Notes under the pieces: model-generated
What the model saw: the letters and a program-made list of their open reading frames with translations, nothing else
Told to the model about the DNA's origin: nothing
Databases searched by the model: none
Position numbers and translations under genes: made by a program
NCBI RefSeq assembly: GCF_000689395.1
Contig: NZ_HG966617.1
Span: 349,521 to 413,520, forward strand
Direction: 5' to 3'
Length of the DNA: 64,000 nt
Origin: Candidatus Phaeomarinobacter ectocarpi
Lineage (GTDB): Bacteria > Pseudomonadota > Alphaproteobacteria > CGMCC-115125
Shown here: piece by piece, positions 27,488 through 37,028 of the stretch
Numbering within the stretch: the first letter of the stretch is position 1
How the letters are laid out: each line of letters opens with the position of its first letter

Positions 27488-29278
27488 ATGGCAAGTTACA
27501 AAGCCCCCACCCGAGAATACGGCTTCCTGCTGCATGAGCTGCTGGACCTCTCGCGTTTCTCAAACCTTCCGGGTTTCGCGGACGCCACGCCTGATCTGAT
27601 CGACCAGATCATGGAGCAGGCGGCAAAGTTCTCCGAAGAAGTCCTCCAGCCTCTCAACAAGGTGGGCGACGAACAGGGCTGCGTACTGAAAGACGGCGAA
27701 GTAACAACGCCAGAAGGGTTCCGCGACGCCTATCAGCAATTGGTGGAAGGCGGCTGGCCGTCGCTCGTATGTTCGCCGGATTATGGCGGGCAGGGCTTCC
27801 CCAACACGATTGGTGTTCTGTTCAACGAAATGGTGTCGTCCGCCAACATGGCCTTCGGCATGTACCCAGGCCTCAGCCACGGCGCGTATTCGGCGCTGAC
27901 CCATCACGGGTCTGATGAACTCAAGGACATCTATCTGCCCAAGCTCGTCTCCGGCGAGTGGACCGGCACCATGAACCTCACCGAACCCCATTGCGGGACA
28001 GATGTAGGCATGTTGCGCACAAAGGCGGTTCCCAATGGTGACGGCACCTACGCGATCACAGGTCAGAAGATCTGGATTTCCGCCGGTGAGCACTCCATGG
28101 CGGACAACATCATCCATCTGGTGCTGGCCCGTATCGAAGGTGCACCCGGTGGCGTCGGCGGCATTTCACTTTTCGTCGTGCCCAAGTTCCTCGTCAACGA
28201 GGATGGCTCGCTGGGTGAGCGCAATACGCTTCAGTGCGGTGGTCTCGAAGAGAAAATGGGCATCCACGGCAATGCCACCTGCGTCATGAACTATGACGGC
28301 GCCAAAGGCTGGGTTGTTGGTGAAGAGAACAAAGGCCTGAAGGCCATGTTCACCATGATGAATGAGGCCCGCCTCGGCGTTGGCATGCAGGGCATCTCTC
28401 AAGCTGAGGTTGCCTATCAAAATGCCCGCGATTTTGCGCTGGATCGAATCCAGGGCCGTGCCCTGACAGGTCCCAAAAATCCGGACGGCCCCGCTGACCC
28501 TATCATCGTGCATCCTGACGTACGCCGTATGCTGATGAATATCCGCGCCTTCAACGAAGGTGCACGGGCACTTCTTGTGTGGACGGCGCTGTGGGGTGAT
28601 CTGGCTGAAAAAGCCGAAGACGAGGAAACCCGTCAGAAGGCGGATGATCTGATGGGCCTCATGACTCCCATCGTCAAAGGCTACTTCACCGACAAGGGCT
28701 TTGCCCATGCGGTTGAAGCGCAGCAGGTGTATGGCGGCTCTGGCTACACCAAGGAATGGGGCGCTGAGCAGTTCGTGCGTGATGCTCGCATTGCCATGAT
28801 CTATGAGGGCACAAACGGCATTCAGGCGCTGGACCTTGTGGGCCGCAAGCTCGCCTCCAAGGGTGGCCGCGCTGTCTTCTCGTTTTTCAAGGAAGTCGAC
28901 GACTTTGTCGCCGCCAACAAGGACGACGCCAAGCTGGCGGAATTCATTACGCCGCTGAGCGATGCGCGCAAAGAGCTAGAAGAAGCCACCATGTGGTTCA
29001 TGGAAAACGCGCTGGAAAATCCCGACAACGCAGGCGCCGGCTCAGCTGACTACCTTCACCTGTTTGCCCTGACAGCTATCGCGCTGATGTGGGCGCAGAT
29101 GGCAAAGGCGGCAAACACTGGCCTCGCTAACGGCTCCGGCGACAAGGACTACTACGAGACCAAGCTCGCCACCGGTCGCTATTTCATCAATCGCATTCTG
29201 CCGCAGACCACCACACACCTGACCGCCGTCAAAGCCGGTGCCGATGACGTGATGGCGCTGACCGCAGAGCAGTTCTAA
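27488..29278 (+). CDS. Acyl-CoA dehydrogenase, long form with C-terminal extension (FadE/DmdC type)
   Basis: A 596-residue FAD enzyme that introduces the trans-2 double bond in acyl-CoA. Motifs are MNLTEPHCGTDVG (FAD contact), QKIWISAGEHS, and late YGGSGYTKEWGAEQFVRDARIAMIYEGTNGIQALD. The extra approximately 150-residue C-terminal domain groups it with long acyl-CoA dehydrogenases such as 3-(methylthio)propionyl-CoA dehydrogenase DmdC and FadE5-like proteins; the exact chain or thio substrate is not determined. AGGAG lies 11 bases before ATG. Second gene of the beta-oxidation operon. Confidence 0.92.
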   Translation: MASYKAPTREYGFLLHELLDLSRFSNLPGFADATPDLIDQIMEQAAKFSEEVLQPLNKVGDEQGCVLKDGEVTTPEGFRDAYQQLVEGGWPSLVCSPDYGGQGFPNTIGVLFNEMVSSANMAFGMYPGLSHGAYSALTHHGSDELKDIYLPKLVSGEWTGTMNLTEPHCGTDVGMLRTKAVPNGDGTYAITGQKIWISAGEHSMADNIIHLVLARIEGAPGGVGGISLFVVPKFLVNEDGSLGERNTLQCGGLEEKMGIHGNATCVMNYDGAKGWVVGEENKGLKAMFTMMNEARLGVGMQGISQAEVAYQNARDFALDRIQGRALTGPKNPDGPADPIIVHPDVRRMLMNIRAFNEGARALLVWTALWGDLAEKAEDEETRQKADDLMGLMTPIVKGYFTDKGFAHAVEAQQVYGGSGYTKEWGAEQFVRDARIAMIYEGTNGIQALDLVGRKLASKGGRAVFSFFKEVDDFVAANKDDAKLAEFITPLSDARKELEEATMWFMENALENPDNAGAGSADYLHLFALTAIALMWAQMAKAANTGLANGSGDKDYYETKLATGRYFINRILPQTTTHLTAVKAGADDVMALTAEQF

Positions 29279-29321
29279 CCAACCGAACACGACAAAAACC
29301 TACTCAGGGAGACACGCAGGC

Positions 29322-30479
<1,158 letters not shown>

Positions 30480-30511
30480 AAAGTTTCATCCGCTTACTGA
30501 TTAACAAGACC

Positions 30512-30537
30512 AACACGTATTAGACCCAATACGTTTT
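30512..30537. promoter_or_regulatory. Imperfect dyad, ACGTATT-N6-AATACGT, upstream of thiolase
   Basis: A 7-bp perfect arm pair (30515-30521 and 30528-30534) flanked by AA/TT extends to 26 bp with one mismatch pair. It lies in the 84-bp gap between acyl-CoA dehydrogenase and thiolase. It could be a second operator or internal promoter element of the operon, or an RNA hairpin that sets the relative expression of the genes. The arms are AT-rich, so it is not a typical terminator. Confidence 0.45.
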
Positions 30538-30563
30538 AGACAAAGCCAATAGGGAGACCTCCA

Positions 30564-31769
30564 ATGGCCGAATGCTACATCTACGATCACGTCCGCACCC
30601 CCCGCGGCAAAGGCAAGTCAGACGGTTCACTGCATGAAGTGACCGCTCTTGAGCTTGCAACACAGGTTCTAGAAGAACTGCGCGACCGCAATGACCTCGA
30701 CACATCCAAGGTCGATGACGTTGTGATGGGCTGCGTGGACCCGGTTGGTGAAGCCGGCTCGAACATTGCCCGCGTTGCCGTGATGAACGCTGACTACGCC
30801 CAGACAACTGCCGGCGTGCAGATCAACCGCTTCTGCGCTTCAGGCCTTGAGGCCACCAACATGGCAGCAGCCAAGGTGATGTCCGGCGAAGCTGACATGG
30901 CTATCGGTGGCGGCATTGAAAGCATGAGCCGCGTTGGCATGGGTGCCTCAGGTGGCGCCATGGCCTCTGACCCGGCTGTTGCTCTCAAGACCTACTTCAC
31001 GCCTCAGGGCATCGGCGCTGACCTCATCGCCACAAAGTACGGCTTCAGCCGCGACGACGTGGATGCCTATGCGGTTGAAAGCCAGAAGCGTGCTGCCCAC
31101 GCCTGGGACAATGGCTATTTCGACAAGTCCGTGATGGCTGTGAAAGACATCAACGGCCTGACGATCCTGGACAAGGATGAGCACATCCGTCCCGACGCCA
31201 CCATGCAGTCCCTTGCGGCTCTCAACCCGTCCTTTGCGGCTCTTGGCGAGTTTGCCTTTGATGGCGTGGCAACGGATCGCTACCCGGAAGTTGAAGCTCT
31301 CAACCACGTGCACCATGCCGGTAACTCTTCGGGCATCGTGGACGGCTCCGCTGGCGTCCTGCTCGGCACCAAGGAAATGGGCGATGCGCTTGGCCTCAAG
31401 CCGCGCGCGAAGATCCGCACCATGGCCTCCATCGGTTCCGAGCCATGCATCATGCTCACAGGTCCAGCCGACGTTTCTGCCAAGGCCCTCAAGAAGGCCG
31501 GCATGGAAGTCGACGACATTGACCTTTATGAGCTGAACGAAGCCTTTGCCTCCGTCGTGCTGCGCATGATGCAGGCTCTGGATATCGACCACGAAAAGAT
31601 GAACGTGAATGGCGGCGCCATCGCCATGGGTCACCCGCTGGGTGCCACTGGCGCCATGATCCTCGGCACCGTGCTCGATGAGCTCGAACGCCGTGACCTC
31701 AACACCGCGCTCGCAACGCTTTGCGTTGGTGCCGGCATGGGCACAGCCACAATCATCGAACGCGTCTAA
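30564..31769 (+). CDS. Acetyl-CoA C-acyltransferase (thiolase)
   Basis: A 401-residue thiolase: catalytic Cys in [12 protein letters not shown] (about residue 91), the GHPLGATGA histidine motif and the C-terminal [13 protein letters not shown]. It cleaves 3-ketoacyl-CoA to acetyl-CoA and a shortened acyl-CoA. It is the third enzyme of the operon, after the two acyl-CoA dehydrogenases, and supplies the final step of the cycle completed by the FadJ-type protein downstream. AGGGAGA precedes ATG 30564. Confidence 0.95.
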   Translation: MAECYIYDHVRTPRGKGKSDGSLHEVTALELATQVLEELRDRNDLDTSKVDDVVMGCVDPVGEAGSNIARVAVMNADYAQTTAGVQINRFCASGLEATNMAAAKVMSGEADMAIGGGIESMSRVGMGASGGAMASDPAVALKTYFTPQGIGADLIATKYGFSRDDVDAYAVESQKRAAHAWDNGYFDKSVMAVKDINGLTILDKDEHIRPDATMQSLAALNPSFAALGEFAFDGVATDRYPEVEALNHVHHAGNSSGIVDGSAGVLLGTKEMGDALGLKPRAKIRTMASIGSEPCIMLTGPADVSAKALKKAGMEVDDIDLYELNEAFASVVLRMMQALDIDHEKMNVNGGAIAMGHPLGATGAMILGTVLDELERRDLNTALATLCVGAGMGTATIIERV

Positions 31770-31787
31770 CGCATCCGCTTAGGCGTT

Positions 31788-31813
31788 GCCGGAGTGACAC
31801 ATCTCACTCCGGC
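31788..31813. terminator. Inter-cistronic hairpin after thiolase
   Basis: GCCGGAGTGA and TCACTCCGGC pair over 10 bp around a 6-base loop, immediately after thiolase and before the fadJ-like gene. No T-run follows, so full termination is unlikely. It more probably stabilises the upstream message or attenuates reading into the 754-residue gene. Confidence 0.5.
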
Positions 31814-31852
31814 GAGCCCGAGTGCATGCCCTCCGTATAGGGAGCATTTAAA

Positions 31853-34117
31853 ATGTCAGACTACGAAAATTTTGGATTTGAAGTTGATGGGGACGGCATT
31901 GCCGTTGCCACATGGGATATGCCCAACCGCTCTATGAACGTTCTGAGCCAGTCCTCCATGAAGGACCTGTCAGACATCATTGAAAAAGTCGCCTCCGACG
32001 ACGCCATCAAGGGCCTCGTCATCACGTCAGGCAAGGGCGCGTTTTGTGCCGGTGCTGATCTGTCCATGATGAGCTCCAACTCAGGTGGCGGCTCAGGCGG
32101 CTCCGAGCAGGACAAGGTGAAGGCGCTGTATGAAAACAACCTCGCTTTCAACATGCAGCTGCGCCGCATGGAAAGCTGCGGCAAGCCGATTGCAGCAGCC
32201 ATTCCCGGCACGGCACTTGGCGGTGGCCTTGAAGTAACGCTCGCCTGCCACGCCCGCTTTGTGGCGGACAACCCGCGCGCCCAGCTTGGCCTGCCCGAAA
32301 GCAAGGTCGGTCTTCTGCCCGGCGGTGGCGGCACACAGCGTCTGCCCCGCATGATCGGTTCAGCAGGCGCGCTGCCGCTCATTCTGCAGGGCACAGCACT
32401 GTCTCCTGAAAAGGCCGCAGCTGCTGGCATCGTCAACAAGGTGGTTGCCGGTGACAAGCTGGTGGACGAAGCCAAGGCCTGGATCAAGGAAGGTCTGGCC
32501 GGCGAAACCATCAAGCTCGGCAAGCGCGGACCCGAAGTCCTCGCAGCCGCACTGCAGCCATGGGATCGTCCCAAATACCGCATTCCCGGTGGCGGCCCGC
32601 ACGACAAGAACGGTGGCTCGACCTTCACCATGGCCAACGCCATGCTGAACAAGACCACCCACCAGAACTACCCGGCTCAGCAGTACATTCTGGCAGCCGT
32701 GTATGAAGGTGTTCAGGTGCCCATCGAAGCCGGTCTGCGGATTGAAAGCCGCTACATGACCAAGCTGATGATGGACCCGCGCTCCAAGGCGATGATCCGC
32801 TCGCTCTTCCTCTCCATGCAGGAACTCTCCAAGGGCGCGCGTCGTCCACAGGGCGTTGACAAGTGGGAAGTGAAGAAGCTCGGCATCCTGGGTGCCGGCA
32901 TGATGGGCGCAGGCATTGCCTATGTGTCCGCCAAGGCGGGCATGGACGTGGTGCTGCTCGACCGTGATCAGGCCGATGCCGATAAGGGCAAGTCCTACTC
33001 TGAAGCTCTGCTCGACAAGGCCATCTCCCGCGGCAAGTCCACGGACGAAAAGAAGGCGGCCCTGCTCGGCAAGATCAAAGCCACAACCGACTATGACGAT
33101 CTGGAAGGCTGCGACCTCGTGATCGAGGCCGTGTTCGAAGATCGCGGCATCAAGGCCGACGTCACCAAGAAGGCCGAACCGAAGATCGCCAAGGGCGGCA
33201 TCTACGGCTCCAACACCTCGACCCTGCCGATCACCGGCCTGGCCGAAGCCTACTCCAAGCCTGCTGAATTCATCGGCATCCACTTCTTCTCCCCTGTGGA
33301 CAAGATGCAGCTGGTGGAAATCATCATGGGCGAGCAGACCAATGATGAGACCCTCGCCAAGGCCATGGACTATGTGGCGCAGATCAAGAAGACGCCGATT
33401 GTCGTCAATGACAGCCGCGGCTTCTACACGTCACGCTGCTTCGGCACCTATGTGAGCGAAGGCATTGCCATGCTGGCGGAAGGCATCGAGCCTGCCATCA
33501 TCGAGAATGTCGGCAAGATGACCGGCATGCCCATGCCGCCTCTGGCCCTCAACGACGAAGTCTCTCTCGACCTTGGTTACAAGGTGCGTCAGCAGACCAA
33601 GAAGGATCTGGGCGACAAATACGTCGAAGGTCCCGCTGACAAGATCGTCGAAGAGATGGTTGTCACCCATGGCCGTCTTGGCAAGAAAGTCGGCAAGGGC
33701 TTCTACGATTGGCCGGCGGAAAAAGGCGGTAACAAGCGCCTGTGGCCGGACCTGCATAAGGTCGTGGAACACACCAAGACCATCGATGACGTGGACACGG
33801 ACGAGTTGAAAAACCGCTTCCTGTTCATTCAGGCACTTGAGGCTGCAAGGTGCTTTGAAGAAGAAGTGGTGACAGACGTCCGCGACGCAGACGTCGGCGC
33901 CATCCTCGGCTGGGGCTACGCGCCGTGGTCAGGCGGACCGCTCTCGCTCATCGACATGACGGGCACAGACAAGTTCGTCGCTGAATGCGACAAGCTCGCC
34001 CAGAAATACGGCGACCGCTTCAAGCCCAACGCCCTCCTGCGCGACATGGCCAGCAAGGGCGACACCTTCTACAGCCGCTTCAACCCGGCCGCGAAGGTAG
34101 CCGCCGCTGCTGAATAA
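31853..34117 (+). CDS. FadJ-type bifunctional enoyl-CoA hydratase / 3-hydroxyacyl-CoA dehydrogenase
   Basis: A 754-residue fusion. The N-terminal crotonase domain has AFCAGADLSM and LGLPESKVGLLPGGGGTQRLPR (both catalytic Glu positions appear kept). The NAD-binding HAD domain starts near residue 340 with GILGAGMMGAGIAY, then CDLVIEAVFED, IGIHFFSPVDKMQLVEI (catalytic His region) and a duplicated C-terminal helical domain. It performs steps two and three of beta-oxidation. The C-terminal end is Ala-rich. Last gene of the operon; a strong hairpin follows at 34128. Confidence 0.95.
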   Translation: MSDYENFGFEVDGDGIAVATWDMPNRSMNVLSQSSMKDLSDIIEKVASDDAIKGLVITSGKGAFCAGADLSMMSSNSGGGSGGSEQDKVKALYENNLAFNMQLRRMESCGKPIAAAIPGTALGGGLEVTLACHARFVADNPRAQLGLPESKVGLLPGGGGTQRLPRMIGSAGALPLILQGTALSPEKAAAAGIVNKVVAGDKLVDEAKAWIKEGLAGETIKLGKRGPEVLAAALQPWDRPKYRIPGGGPHDKNGGSTFTMANAMLNKTTHQNYPAQQYILAAVYEGVQVPIEAGLRIESRYMTKLMMDPRSKAMIRSLFLSMQELSKGARRPQGVDKWEVKKLGILGAGMMGAGIAYVSAKAGMDVVLLDRDQADADKGKSYSEALLDKAISRGKSTDEKKAALLGKIKATTDYDDLEGCDLVIEAVFEDRGIKADVTKKAEPKIAKGGIYGSNTSTLPITGLAEAYSKPAEFIGIHFFSPVDKMQLVEIIMGEQTNDETLAKAMDYVAQIKKTPIVVNDSRGFYTSRCFGTYVSEGIAMLAEGIEPAIIENVGKMTGMPMPPLALNDEVSLDLGYKVRQQTKKDLGDKYVEGPADKIVEEMVVTHGRLGKKVGKGFYDWPAEKGGNKRLWPDLHKVVEHTKTIDDVDTDELKNRFLFIQALEAARCFEEEVVTDVRDADVGAILGWGYAPWSGGPLSLIDMTGTDKFVAECDKLAQKYGDRFKPNALLRDMASKGDTFYSRFNPAAKVAAAAE

Positions 34118-34127
34118 ATGGCGCCAA

Positions 34128-34160
34128 GTACGGTCGGGAATTCTCGATTCCCGACCGTAC
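34128..34160. terminator. Strong hairpin after the beta-oxidation operon
   Basis: Two 14-base arms, GTACGGTCGGGAAT and its exact complement, around a TCTCG loop. It lies 11 bp after the fadJ-like stop and before the AT-rich island. There is no T-run, yet the stem is strong enough to end or protect the operon's message. It also marks the left limit of the island. Confidence 0.55.
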
Positions 34161-34204
34161 ATTAAGGTGTTAGAAATAGGAAAATTAACCTATCATTAGA
34201 TACT

Positions 34205-34210
34205 TATAAT
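34205..34210 (+). promoter_or_regulatory. TATAAT -10 element of the AT-rich island
   Basis: A perfect consensus -10 hexamer in AT-rich DNA 42 bp before the first island gene. The -35 region is poor. It gives the three island genes their own promoter, separate from the upstream operon. Confidence 0.4.
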
Positions 34211-34251
34211 TGTACTAGATTGACGAATCATAGGGATGGCGGGAACACAAA

Positions 34252-34707
34252 ATGGCGCATTGCCAAATGCGATCGGATACAACGCACAATATATATGGCC
34301 TACGTGCTGCGGCGCTGGACGCAGCCTTGGCCTTTGACAGCGCACTAAATGATAAGCCAATTGATTTAGACGCAATTGAGCGCTTCGGAACTCTAATTTC
34401 TGCATACACGAAATCGAGCGCTGATCAACCGGATGGGTCTGGAGTGAAAGACCCTTTGTCACTCAGCGTTCTTGATCATGCAATTGGTGAGTCATTGGGA
34501 GTGGAGTTATCAACGCTTGACCAACTCTCACGAGAAATCAAAAAATACATTGAAAGGCTATCTAAACATGGCCTTGATCACGACAATAGAATGACAGAGG
34601 GGCGAAACTTTTGCATAGCAGTTCATAAAGCACTAATGTCTGACTACAGTCCAATTGACTCAAAGCAGACAACCCGTGGACGGCAAAACATCACAACATG
34701 GTTCTGA
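34252..34707 (+). CDS. Unknown helical protein, first gene of the AT-rich island
   Basis: A 151-residue protein I do not recognise. It is mostly helical (ALDAALAFDSALNDKPIDLDAIERF, VELSTLDQLSREIKKYIERLSKH), with no signal peptide, no membrane helix and no obvious catalytic motif. Codons are AT-rich, unlike the flanking operon. Its 3' end overlaps the start region of the HEXXH gene by 32 to 53 bases. ATG 34252 is upstream of an alternative ATG at 34267. Overlap and shared composition suggest that it works with the next two genes. Confidence 0.65.
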   Translation: MAHCQMRSDTTHNIYGLRAAALDAALAFDSALNDKPIDLDAIERFGTLISAYTKSSADQPDGSGVKDPLSLSVLDHAIGESLGVELSTLDQLSREIKKYIERLSKHGLDHDNRMTEGRNFCIAVHKALMSDYSPIDSKQTTRGRQNITTWF

Positions 34708-35905
34708 ATACCGACTTCAGAATTTCAGGCAGCAAATACGGCGTTTGAAATCTGGGGAGTATGCTTATCACGACTCCGAAGATGCTCTTCGTCAACTTGA
34801 TGATATTGCGTCGAGTTTTGAAGAGCGGCTGATAAAAAGCCGTGGTGCATTTCCAGATATTAGAAAGCGCCAAGAAGCTGAAGCAAATTCGTTCATCAAC
34901 CTATGTCATCCAATCCTTGGAATAATACTCAGATCTTCAAATGTACGGAATGCATTCGAAGTATACGAGCCTCTCAAAAAAATAATTGAAAGTTATCTAG
35001 GTGAGGATAGTCATCTAATTCTTTCATCCGAATGGGATTATACGCCTTTTACCTGGCCCATGGGACTCATTGAGCTCCCCAAGTACGTAATCATCGGACT
35101 TCCTGCGTCAGAATCAGACAATCCGCTTTTGTTGCCGCTCGCAGGTCATGAGCTTGGACATTCTGTCTGGCCGCAAAAAGGCCTTCATGGGCACTTTCTG
35201 AATATACTCAAAGACAAAGTGGTCGAATACTATCATGAAAATTGGGACAATGATGTTTCAGGTCTGCCCAAAATAAATTTGGCGCAGCTTGAAGAGGATA
35301 TGTTTTCACGACGAATATGGATCAATTCACTGGCGTGGTCGCTTAGACAGTCAGAAGAGTCGTTTTGTGATGCTCTCGGCGTACGGATATTTGGGAGAAG
35401 TTATCTTCATGCTTTCTCATATCTCTTGGCGCCAAGTCTCGGTGCCCGTAGCACCGACTACCCGTCGGCAAGACTCAGATCGCGCATAATTGAGTCTGCA
35501 ATGGCGAGGCTAAGTGGGTCTGATGAGAGTTGGTTCGGCGCGCAATTTGAGTCTCAGGACTCAAACGAAATTGACCCATTGGCGAGTTTTCAATTGGCTG
35601 CGGCTGATTACGCGACTGATCAGATATTTGAGCAACTGATCGATAAGGCTTTTGAGGTTTCAAGCTCCAGTGGAGTTAACTCGCCAGATAATACTGAGGT
35701 CGCCTCGATGTTGGAGTGTTTTAAAAGTGGTATTCCCAAAGATGGTATTGGAGACCTACAGGACATAGTACAAGCCGGTTGGGAGCTCGCTGATTGGTTC
35801 CACAAAGAAGAAATTGTTGATCAACGCAAGAACTTGGAGCAAGTTGGAGAGTTGATTTTAAAGACCATTGAAGTCTCTGAATTTCATCGGAGAATTTCGA
35901 ATTGA
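34655..35905 (+). CDS. HEXXH metalloprotein (gluzincin-like), island gene 2
   Basis: A 416-residue soluble protein. Residues 160-171 read LPLAGHELGHSV, with the zinc motif HELGH at 165-169. About 66 residues later SEESFCDALG (233-242) gives a plausible third ligand, Glu235, in the E-x3-D pattern of gluzincins, followed by YPSARLRSR. So it is likely a zinc protease or a protease-like protein. There is no in-frame ATG before residue 136: the start is TTG 34655 or GTG 34676, which leaves it overlapping gene 1. The stop shares the bases TTGA with the next start. Substrate unknown; a family match could not be made. Confidence 0.75.
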   Translation: MTQSRQPVDGKTSQHGSEYRLQNFRQQIRRLKSGEYAYHDSEDALRQLDDIASSFEERLIKSRGAFPDIRKRQEAEANSFINLCHPILGIILRSSNVRNAFEVYEPLKKIIESYLGEDSHLILSSEWDYTPFTWPMGLIELPKYVIIGLPASESDNPLLLPLAGHELGHSVWPQKGLHGHFLNILKDKVVEYYHENWDNDVSGLPKINLAQLEEDMFSRRIWINSLAWSLRQSEESFCDALGVRIFGRSYLHAFSYLLAPSLGARSTDYPSARLRSRIIESAMARLSGSDESWFGAQFESQDSNEIDPLASFQLAAADYATDQIFEQLIDKAFEVSSSSGVNSPDNTEVASMLECFKSGIPKDGIGDLQDIVQAGWELADWFHKEEIVDQRKNLEQVGELILKTIEVSEFHRRISN

Positions 35906-36537
35906 TAATAAGTTCCAATGATCTTCGTGCTCGCTTCGAGCGTGATGCTGATGATCCGAAGAAAATTTGTCTTGTTCCCGGGATCTCTGATGACAATGGA
36001 AATTTTGATCAGTCTACCGGCGTTGACTTGCGCCTGGGTCGTTGGTTTCTAACACTCAGACAATCACGGGTTTCCAAGTTGCCGCTCAAGCAGAGCTACG
36101 AGAGCCTCGACAAATTCGCGCGATCAGGACGCGAGTACTTTGTTCCATTTGGCAAGTCATTCATCTTGCATCCTGGCAGGTTCGTTCTGGGCATCACACT
36201 TGAGTGGATGAGGCTGCCATCAGATGTTGCTGCCTATGTGACGGGTAAGTCGTCACTAGGTCGGAGTGGTCTAATAATTGAGACGGCTTCCGGAATCCAG
36301 AGTGGCTTCTCAGGTTGCTTAGCGTTGGAAATGACAAATGTTGGAGAGATACCGCTCGAAATCTATCCGGGTATGAAAATCTGCCAATTGTTTTTCCACG
36401 CCACATCTGATGAGTCAGTCTACGACGGGTCATTTGGTGGCACCAGGAAGCCGCGTTTGAGGCCTATTTCGCCAGATTCCATTTTAGAGTCTTTACGAGA
36501 GAAACAATCCCCAGCAGCACCATTGTTGCGATTCTAA
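35902..36537 (+). CDS. dCTP deaminase / dUTPase-fold protein, island gene 3
   Basis: A 211-residue protein of the trimeric Dcd/dUTPase fold. It starts MIISSNDLRA, as Dcd enzymes do, from a TTG that overlaps the previous stop (TTGA). The core GKSSLGRSGL (Ser117, Ser118, Arg121) and LALEMTNVG (Glu143) keep residues used for the deamination chemistry, followed by PGMKICQLFF. The usual I-D-P-G-F/W turn is I-Q-S-G-F here (Gln133). It may be an active dCTP deaminase, a dUTPase-like enzyme, or a nucleotide sensor. It is not obviously the housekeeping dcd, given the island location. Confidence 0.82.
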   Translation: MIISSNDLRARFERDADDPKKICLVPGISDDNGNFDQSTGVDLRLGRWFLTLRQSRVSKLPLKQSYESLDKFARSGREYFVPFGKSFILHPGRFVLGITLEWMRLPSDVAAYVTGKSSLGRSGLIIETASGIQSGFSGCLALEMTNVGEIPLEIYPGMKICQLFFHATSDESVYDGSFGGTRKPRLRPISPDSILESLREKQSPAAPLLRF

Positions 36538-36624
36538 GCTGCACGGTTTTGCTGCTGACCTCAGTTCAAATTATCTTGTAGCAGCCTTGCAATTTCTCTC
36601 ATCATCAAGCTTGGAAGCGAACAA

Positions 36625-37017
36625 ATGACACTCGAACGCGGGCTGGCGATCTACACGCTCATCAGTGCAACGCTGCACTTCTCGCTGGAGACGTATCACT
36701 TCGTTCAGTACGGCTCGTTTCTGCCGATGCTGATTGTGGACTACATCGCCATCTCTCTTTTTGTGTTTGCGTCCTATGTGGCGTTGAGCAATCGCTACGG
36801 CAGTGCTGCTGGGCTGCTGTGCGGCGCGTGGGGCTTTGCGTTTTGCCTCAACTACCGGGCGTTCTTCTGGCGGTATCAGGAGCTCGTGAATGGCAGCGCG
36901 CAGAGTGCTGAGCCGATGGAGGTTGTGGCGTCCATTCTCGGTGTTACGCTCATCATTTCCGGCAGCGTGTTCCTGCTGACACTGTGGATGGCATTCCCAC
37001 GCCGCGCGAAAGCCTGA
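36625..37017 (+). CDS. Small four-TM membrane protein, unknown
   Basis: A 130-residue polytopic protein with four hydrophobic stretches (YTLISATLHFSLETYHF, MLIVDYIAISLFVFASYVAL, AAGLLCGAWGFAFCLNYRAFFW, GVTLIISGSVFLLTLWMAF) and a basic C-terminus. No family recognised. It follows the AT-rich island by 87 bp and has G+C nearer the chromosome average, so it is probably not part of the island. The next small membrane gene starts 11 bp later. Confidence 0.65.
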   Translation: MTLERGLAIYTLISATLHFSLETYHFVQYGSFLPMLIVDYIAISLFVFASYVALSNRYGSAAGLLCGAWGFAFCLNYRAFFWRYQELVNGSAQSAEPMEVVASILGVTLIISGSVFLLTLWMAFPRRAKA

Positions 37018-37028
37018 TTGCGTGATCA

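Noticed and set aside
32360-33283. A 307-residue minus-strand open frame opposite fadJ-like gene
   Set aside because: Overlaps a full bifunctional enzyme on the other strand and has repetitive Gly/His/Asp content typical of antisense frames.
35427-35437. TGGCGCCAAGT repeated at 34119-34129 as possible island direct repeats
   Set aside because: The word is a self-palindromic GGCGCC with short flanks, and the second copy lies inside gene 2, not at an island border.
34252-36537. The island as a known dCTP-deaminase anti-phage system
   Set aside because: Known anti-phage dCTP deaminases that I am aware of belong to the zinc cytidine-deaminase fold, whereas this protein has the trimeric Dcd/dUTPase fold; only a novel or related role can be suggested.
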